Shown one piece after another: positions 5,640 to 9,164 of a stretch of DNA of 9,164 nt. Source of the DNA: Vulcanimicrobiota bacterium (GTDB taxonomy: Bacteria; Vulcanimicrobiota; Vulcanimicrobiia; Vulcanimicrobiales; Vulcanimicrobiaceae). Position 1 is the first letter of the stretch; each line of letters begins with the position of its first letter. The stretch spans positions 1 to 9,164 of the forward strand of contig JAFAOZ010000299.1 in assembly GCA_019247395.1 (NCBI GenBank). Reading direction: 5' to 3'. Under the pieces are notes generated by a model, which was not told the origin of the DNA, did not search any database, and was given only the letters and a program-made list of their open reading frames with translations. The position numbers and the translations under genes are program-made.

Positions 5640-6472
5640 CGTGCGGCGACGGCGCCGAGATCGAGCGATCCCAATCCTCGCGCGGAAACGTTACGCAACA
5701 GCGATTCGACCGCATCGACCACTGGCAGACGCTCGTGATGCGCGGCAGCCTGCATCAGCGTTGCATCCTTGTGCGCCATGTCGAGCGTCCATAAGGGATC
5801 GTAGGCCTCGTGCATCATCCGCTTGCCGCGACCGGTTATCTGTCCGCAGGCATTAAAAAAATCGAAGAGGCCGTACGCGCGCTCGCGGGTGAGCTCTTGC
5901 ACTTCGGCGATTCTGAAAACGTCGTTCAGGCCGCCGATCACGGCAAGCATCATCGCGTTGCCCATCAACTTGAAGATCGCCGCATCTTCCGCGCGCTCGC
6001 CGACATATCGGAGATCGCTGCACATCGCTTCCAGAGCGGCACGGACGCGTTCGACGAGCGACGGGTCGCCGGAGACCAGCATGACGCCCGTCGCTTCGAG
6101 CGCCATCGGTGGTCCCATGAATACCGGCGCGTGAAGAAACGCGTATCCGTCGGCGGCGAGCCGCCGGGAACGCTCGGCAACACGCTGCGGCAAGACCGTC
6201 GTGTGATCGACGATCGGTGCCTCCTTTGCGATACCAGGCAGCGCGGCGTCGATAACGCTATCGACGCTGCCGTCGTCGCTCAAACAGAGGTGTATGCGCT
6301 CGGCGCCGCTCGCGGCCTCCGCCGCGTCGGAGAATGCGTGCGCGCCGTCTTGCTCGAGCGCTTCCGCCCGCGCGGCGCTGCGATTCCAAACGCGGACCTC
6401 GATGCCGCGGCGCAGCATCGCGCGCACCATTGCCGATCCAAGCATACCGGCACCATAAAATGCGACCGTCAT
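5636..6472 (-). CDS. beta-hydroxyacid dehydrogenase family NAD(P) oxidoreductase
   Basis: This cytoplasmic oxidoreductase (278 residues) belongs to the 3-hydroxyisobutyrate/6-phosphogluconate dehydrogenase-like family. The N-terminal Rossmann domain starts at once with [10 protein letters not shown] (glycines 7, 9 and 12). The second strand ends in VWNRS (28-32), a pattern often associated with NADPH. The family's substrate loop appears as [16 protein letters not shown] (114-129) rather than the usual APVSGG form. The catalytic Lys is retained at 168 (FKLMGN) with Asn at 172, and the C-terminal helical domain has [10 protein letters not shown]. The Gly-rich run before the catalytic Lys is lost ([11 protein letters not shown]). 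The substrate is therefore uncertain and it should not be named mmsB. It diverges from the HSD10-type gene across 58 bases and overlaps the stalk-domain gene tail-to-tail. Confidence 0.9.
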   Translation of the reverse strand: MTVAFYGAGMLGSAMVRAMLRRGIEVRVWNRSAARAEALEQDGAHAFSDAAEAASGAERIHLCLSDDGSVDSVIDAALPGIAKEAPIVDHTTVLPQRVAERSRRLAADGYAFLHAPVFMGPPMALEATGVMLVSGDPSLVERVRAALEAMCSDLRYVGERAEDAAIFKLMGNAMMLAVIGGLNDVFRIAEVQELTRERAYGLFDFFNACGQITGRGKRMMHEAYDPLWTLDMAHKDATLMQAAAHHERLPVVDAVESLLRNVSARGLGSLDLGAVAAR

Positions 6473-6530
6473 CTCGGTTTCTTACCCAGGGTCCAGGAAA
6501 TCGCCCTCCCCGGGCTGTACCACGGCGCCT
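6473..6530. promoter_or_regulatory. shared divergent intergenic region
   Basis: These 58 bases separate the start codons of two divergent dehydrogenase genes and must hold whatever promoters they have, unless these lie inside the coding regions. I see no convincing -35/-10 pair and no Shine-Dalgarno directly before the ATG at 6531. The rightward transcript may therefore be leaderless or very short-leadered. A short GCCC/GGGC inverted repeat (6503-6515) is too small to interpret. Confidence 0.4.
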
Positions 6531-7295
6531 ATGCAGTTAGAAGGACGCACGTTTTTAGTCAGCGGCGGCAGCTCGGGCCTCGGCGCGGCCTGCGTCGCGG
6601 AGCTTTCGCGGGGCGGTGCCAACGTCGTGATTTGCGACGTTAGCGAGCGCGGAGAGCAACTGGCAGAAGAGTTGGGGAGTTCGGTCGTTTTTGCGCGAAC
6701 CGACGTTACCGACGGCGCGCAAGTTCAGCGCGCGGTCGATACCGCTGCCGGAAAATTCGGCGCGCTGCACGGTGCGATCAATTGCGCGGGAATTGCAACG
6801 GCCGAACGCGTGATCGGGCGCGAAGGCCCTCAGCCGCTCGAGCACTTCTCCAAGGTCATTGCCGTCAATTTGATCGGAACGTTCAACGTGATCCGATTGG
6901 CTGCGGTCAAGATGCTCGAGCGGACCGTTGAGCCCGGTGAGGATCGCGGCGTCATCGTCTGCACGGCCTCCGTTGCCGCGTACGACGGGCAAATTGGCCA
7001 AGCGGCGTACTCGGCCTCAAAGGGCGGCGTCGTCGGGATGACGCTGCCGATCGCGCGCGAGTTCGCGCAGCATCAAATACGCGTTGCCAGCATTGCGCCC
7101 GGTATTTTCGACACGCCGATGCTGGCGGGGCTTCCCGAGGCGGCGCGCGATTCGCTCGGGAAGCAAGTGCCGTTTCCATCGCGGCTCGGGCGTCCGGCGG
7201 AGTACGCATTGCTCGCGCGCCACATCATCGAGAACCAGATGCTCAACGGCGAGGTGATCCGTCTCGACGGTGCAATTCGCATGGCCCCTCGCTGA
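6531..7295 (+). CDS. HSD10-type short-chain 3-hydroxyacyl-CoA dehydrogenase
   Basis: This is a short-chain dehydrogenase (254 residues) of the type-2 3-hydroxyacyl-CoA dehydrogenase family, also called 2-methyl-3-hydroxybutyryl-CoA dehydrogenase. It oxidises short-chain or branched 3-hydroxyacyl-CoA with NAD in isoleucine and fatty-acid breakdown. The cofactor loop is SGGSSGLG (11-18). Asp36 closes the second strand, which favours NAD. NCAG (84-87) and the catalytic Ser147, Tyr160 and Lys164 (YSASK) are all present. The C-terminal half is diagnostic: [46 protein letters not shown], and [13 protein letters not shown] at the end. These match the HSD10 subgroup rather than FabG. The ATG at 6531 gives the usual MQLEGR N-terminus but has no Shine-Dalgarno. 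It is divergent from the beta-hydroxyacid dehydrogenase gene. Confidence 0.93.
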   Translation: MQLEGRTFLVSGGSSGLGAACVAELSRGGANVVICDVSERGEQLAEELGSSVVFARTDVTDGAQVQRAVDTAAGKFGALHGAINCAGIATAERVIGREGPQPLEHFSKVIAVNLIGTFNVIRLAAVKMLERTVEPGEDRGVIVCTASVAAYDGQIGQAAYSASKGGVVGMTLPIAREFAQHQIRVASIAPGIFDTPMLAGLPEAARDSLGKQVPFPSRLGRPAEYALLARHIIENQMLNGEVIRLDGAIRMAPR

Positions 7296-7352
7296 GGCGC
7301 GCCCAAGAGACCGCCCAATCGAAAAGCCAGGACCGCAAGCGCCGTCGCCGCT

Positions 7353-7358
7353 AAAGAG
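7353..7358 (+). promoter_or_regulatory. purine-rich ribosome binding site of the exported-protein gene
   Basis: AAAGAG directly abuts the ATG at 7359. It is weak and close, but it is the only purine run in the 63-base gap after the HSD10-type gene. I see no clear promoter or terminator in that gap. Confidence 0.35.
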
Positions 7359-8261
7359 ATGAGCGTGAAGTCCGCGCTCGCTGCCGCTTTCCTCTTGCTC
7401 GTCATCGGCCTGGCTGCGGCGCCGACGGCAGCCGTTACCGGCCCCGCGCCCGCCGCAACGCCGATTGCGCTACCGTCGCCCGAACAGCTGCTGTATAAGA
7501 TTCGGCGGCAGTTTCGGTCGCATCGGCCGCCGCCGCCATACGTCACCTACACGCTGGTTCGGAAGCAGACCCTCGACGACGGCTATCCCGATCTGCTCAA
7601 CAGCTACACCTATCACATGTGGTGCCGCACGTATGACCGTGCCGCACTTGGCCGGCGCGTCTATCGCGGCTCGTCGCGCGGCACGCTCGAGTTCTTCCGT
7701 CCATCCTTCAACGAGCCGTGGGATCCGGGTCCGCCGACGGCCGATCTCTTCGAGCCGGCTCCGGTCCATCCGCATACCAACCCGCGCACCTTCATTCCGA
7801 CGCCCGAGCCAACCGGCAGCCTTCCTCCCGTAATCGCGGTCGTCTCTGCCCTCGGCGAGTTCGATTACCGCGTGACGCGCGTCGCCGAGGAAGGGGACTT
7901 AATTCACGTGAGCCTCATGCCGCGGCGCGACCCGGACCGCAATCGCCTCCGCGAGCTCTACGTCGACCGCAAGACGCTCGAGCTCAAACGCGTGGTCGCA
8001 ACCGATAAGCTTTACGAAGACGACAACGGCAGCCATCACGTCTATCCGATGCTCTTCACGGTCACGCTCAGCTGGATGAACAATATGCCGATCGTGACGC
8101 AGATTCACGGCGAGCCCACCTATCAGTCGGATTCGGAGTATTTGGGACGCGATGCCACGGTCGACTACGATTTTAACGACATCACGTTTCCGGCCTCACT
8201 GCCGGACTGGTACTTCGATCCTCGCTCATACGCCTCGCATACCAGCGACGCTCCGAGTTAA
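7359..8261 (+). CDS. exported protein of unknown function
   Basis: I do not recognise this 300-residue protein. Residues 1-25 look like a signal peptide (MSVKSALAAAFLLLVIGLAAAP), followed by a Pro/Ala linker to about 40. The body has many short alternating strands (PYVTYTLVRKQ, RVTRVAEEGDLIHVSLMPRR, RELYVDRKTLELKRVVA, MLFTVTLSWMNNMPIVTQIHGE). A Pro-rich insertion (about 118-157) interrupts it. 'Strand, YVDxxTLELKR, strand' is the kind of pattern seen in LolA/LolB-like or outer-membrane-sorting folds, but I would not claim that without a structure prediction. There is one cysteine (89), so no internal disulfide. It sits 63 bases after the HSD10-type gene on the same strand but has no obvious functional link to it. 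Its stop overlaps the msrA stop on the other strand. Confidence 0.8.
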   Translation: MSVKSALAAAFLLLVIGLAAAPTAAVTGPAPAATPIALPSPEQLLYKIRRQFRSHRPPPPYVTYTLVRKQTLDDGYPDLLNSYTYHMWCRTYDRAALGRRVYRGSSRGTLEFFRPSFNEPWDPGPPTADLFEPAPVHPHTNPRTFIPTPEPTGSLPPVIAVVSALGEFDYRVTRVAEEGDLIHVSLMPRRDPDRNRLRELYVDRKTLELKRVVATDKLYEDDNGSHHVYPMLFTVTLSWMNNMPIVTQIHGEPTYQSDSEYLGRDATVDYDFNDITFPASLPDWYFDPRSYASHTSDAPS

Positions 8262-8278
8262 TTCTTAAACGCGTCGCT
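8244..8278. repeat. 8-bp inverted repeat centred on convergent stop codons
   Basis: AGCGACGC (8244-8251) and GCGTCGCT (8271-8278) are perfect reverse complements separated by 19 bases. The centre of symmetry is at 8261, within a base or two of the TTAA (8258-8261) that supplies the stop codons of both convergent genes. A hairpin here would lie at the 3' end of both transcripts. There is no T-run on either strand, so it is not a classic intrinsic terminator. It could slow polymerase or protect 3' ends. Confidence 0.45.
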
Positions 8279-8884
8279 CCGGACGAGCTGCGGGTACTCT
8301 TTGCGCAGTTTTTGCAGTTTGGGAAGGTCGTTCAGCACGATGTAAGGATTTTGCGGATTGTGGATCGCAAAATCCTGATGGTAATTTTCGGCGGGGTAGA
8401 ATCCGCGCAACGGTGCGACGATCGTCACGATCTTCGAGGTGTAGGCGCCTTGCGTTTGCAGGTGTGCGATATACCGTAAGGCTTCACCGCGCTGGTCGGG
8501 CGACGTATAAAAAATCTCGGAGCGATACTGCGTGCCCTCGTCGGGACCTTGGCGATTGAGCTGCGTCGGGTCGTGCGCCACTAGGAAATAGACGTTGAGC
8601 AGCTGTTTGAACGAAATCTTCGCCGGATCGTAGGTCACCTCGACCGACTCGGCATGCCCGGTTGCGCCGGTGCTGACCGTTTCGTAATGCGCGGTGTCGG
8701 CATTGCCTCCGGCATATCCGGCGACCACGCGGTCGACGCCCCGCAGCGATTCGAAGACAAGCTGCATTCCCCAAAAACAGCCGCCGGCAAGGACGACGCG
8801 TTCCGGCTGGGCCGTCGCCGAAGCCGGCGTAACAACTCCAAGGCAAACGCTCACGGCGAGTACGACCGAACCGATGATTCTCAT
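8258..8884 (-). CDS. msrA: secreted peptide-methionine (S)-S-oxide reductase MsrA
   Basis: MsrA reduces the S epimer of methionine sulfoxide in oxidised proteins. With ATG at 8884 the product has 208 residues and begins with a clean signal peptide (about 1-23, MRIIGSVVLAVSVCLG, cut near ASA). It therefore probably acts outside the cytoplasm. The catalytic motif GCFWGM carries Cys36. DPTQLNRQGPDEGTQYRS and PAENYHQDF are family hallmarks. Cys36 is the only cysteine in the mature protein; the C-terminal resolving cysteines of E. coli-type MsrA are missing. An upstream in-frame start at 9016 would run through the preceding gene and place the signal peptide 44 residues inside, so I reject it. msrA follows the WGxxGxxG-tail gene by 47 bases on the same strand. 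A TATACC lies just upstream (8889-8894, - strand), but no matching -35 is seen. Confidence 0.95.
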   Translation of the reverse strand: MRIIGSVVLAVSVCLGVVTPASATAQPERVVLAGGCFWGMQLVFESLRGVDRVVAGYAGGNADTAHYETVSTGATGHAESVEVTYDPAKISFKQLLNVYFLVAHDPTQLNRQGPDEGTQYRSEIFYTSPDQRGEALRYIAHLQTQGAYTSKIVTIVAPLRGFYPAENYHQDFAIHNPQNPYIVLNDLPKLQKLRKEYPQLVRSDAFKN

Positions 8885-8931
8885 GTCCGGTATAACGCCG
8901 TGGAGCGTCGTTTGGATGAGGTTGCGGCGGT

Positions 8932-9164
8932 TTACGGTGGTCCCGAGATCGTCGTTCGCCGGTTGTTCCGCCCGCCGAAGAGGCCGAGCAGCCCGATAAG
9001 GCCGACAAGGCCCCACCAGCCCGTATTGCCGCCGGTCGCATTGGTCGTCGTCGTCGACATGCTGCTGTCGACGCCCGGAGTCGCCGTCGCGGTGCCCAGG
9101 CCCTGATCGGTGGCTCCGGGGTTCGTCGTGGCGGTCGACATGTGGCCGGCCGTGGTCTGGTCGG
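8932..9164 (-). CDS. WGxxGxxG-tail protein, 5' end cut by the window
   Basis: This is the C-terminal part of a small protein whose frame stays open to the right edge (DQTTAGH precedes the ATG at 9141), so the true start, probably with a signal peptide, is outside. The visible part is a Thr/Asn/Gly/Ser-rich, presumably disordered segment. It is followed by GWWGLVGLIGLLGLFGG and a short RNNRR basic patch. Glycine recurs every third residue across the hydrophobic stretch (WGxxGxxGxxGxxG). I recognise this as the WGxxGxxG C-terminal motif found in small predicted exported proteins of several phyla. It resembles a membrane anchor or sorting tail, but no function is established to my knowledge. The linker contains an internal repeat of MST(A/T)TTN spaced 27 residues. 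It ends 47 bases before msrA on the same strand. Confidence 0.75.
   Translation of the reverse strand, partial: DQTTAGHMSTATTNPGATDQGLGTATATPGVDSSMSTTTTNATGGNTGWWGLVGLIGLLGLFGGRNNRRTTISGPP
9040..9141 (-). repeat. imperfect coding repeat in the WGxxGxxG-tail protein
   Basis: Two copies of a seven-codon unit, encoding MSTATTN (9121-9141) and MSTTTTN (9040-9060), lie 81 bases (27 codons) apart. GTCGACATG is shared exactly on the + strand at 9053-9061 and 9134-9142. The repeat lies in the low-complexity linker and probably reflects duplication of that linker. Confidence 0.6.

Noticed and set aside
5810..6643. 277-codon plus-strand open frame across the two dehydrogenases
   Set aside because: It is antisense to the beta-hydroxyacid dehydrogenase and out of frame with the HSD10-type gene, both of which have intact catalytic motifs. 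It has no recognisable features.
8885..9016. Extended N-terminus for msrA (start at 9016)
   Set aside because: It would overlap the WGxxGxxG-tail gene in another frame and bury a good signal peptide 44 residues inside. ATG 8884 is better.
1..9164. Mobile element, CRISPR array, tRNA/rRNA or defence-system genes
   Set aside because: I found no transposase or integrase motifs, no regularly spaced direct repeats, no tRNA-like cloverleaf and no nuclease, helicase or toxin-antitoxin signatures. Composition and gene packing look uniform.

Overview
This window looks like an ordinary, tightly packed bacterial chromosome segment with high G+C. It shows no insertion sequence, phage gene, tRNA, rRNA or CRISPR array. 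Housekeeping proteins (FabG, ACP, Ffh, S16, KhpA, RimM) are typical of free-living bacteria. Several exported proteins have Pro/Ala/Thr-rich mature N-termini, and one has a WGxxGxxG tail. That combination reminds me of uncultured soil lineages such as Candidatus Eremiobacterota (WPS-2), but this is a guess from style, not a demonstrated placement.

Region 1 (1-3279, all +) is a conserved growth operon: fabG (5' end cut by the window), acpP, ffh, rpsP, khpA and rimM. Gaps are 18, 6 and 10 bases; then comes a GTGA stop/start overlap, and finally a khpA/rimM junction where the expected ATG does not lead into rimM. It joins fatty-acid synthesis to signal recognition particle and ribosome biogenesis. 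Compared with the well-known Firmicutes cluster, rnc-smc-ftsY are missing between acpP and ffh, and trmD-rplS are missing after rimM.

Region 2 (3282-5121, -) is a two-gene unit. A YihY/BrkB-type six-helix membrane protein overlaps by 8 bases an exported protein with a TolB/FlgO-like look and probably two related domains. Head-to-head with it (5145-5639, +) is a small protein with a copper-amine-oxidase-N ('stalk') domain and a proline-rich tail.

Region 3 (5636-7295) holds two divergent dehydrogenases separated by 58 bases: a divergent beta-hydroxyacid dehydrogenase (-) and a clear HSD10-type short-chain 3-hydroxyacyl-CoA dehydrogenase (+). Both families occur in branched-chain amino acid breakdown.

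Region 4 (7359-9164) holds an unrecognised exported protein (+). Converging on it are a secreted MsrA with a single cysteine in the mature protein (-) and, upstream of msrA, the 3' part of a WGxxGxxG-tail protein cut by the right edge.

Gene packing is extreme. All three tail-to-tail junctions have a gap of at most 2 bases or overlap by 4. No intergenic stretch exceeds about 65 bases, so there are no gene-free regions to describe. I do not see a clearly new defence, mobile or RNA system. The best leads are the rimM start defect, the long disordered N-terminal extension on KhpA, the coupled YihY/TolB-like pair and the hairpin centred on the 7359-8261/msrA stop codons.
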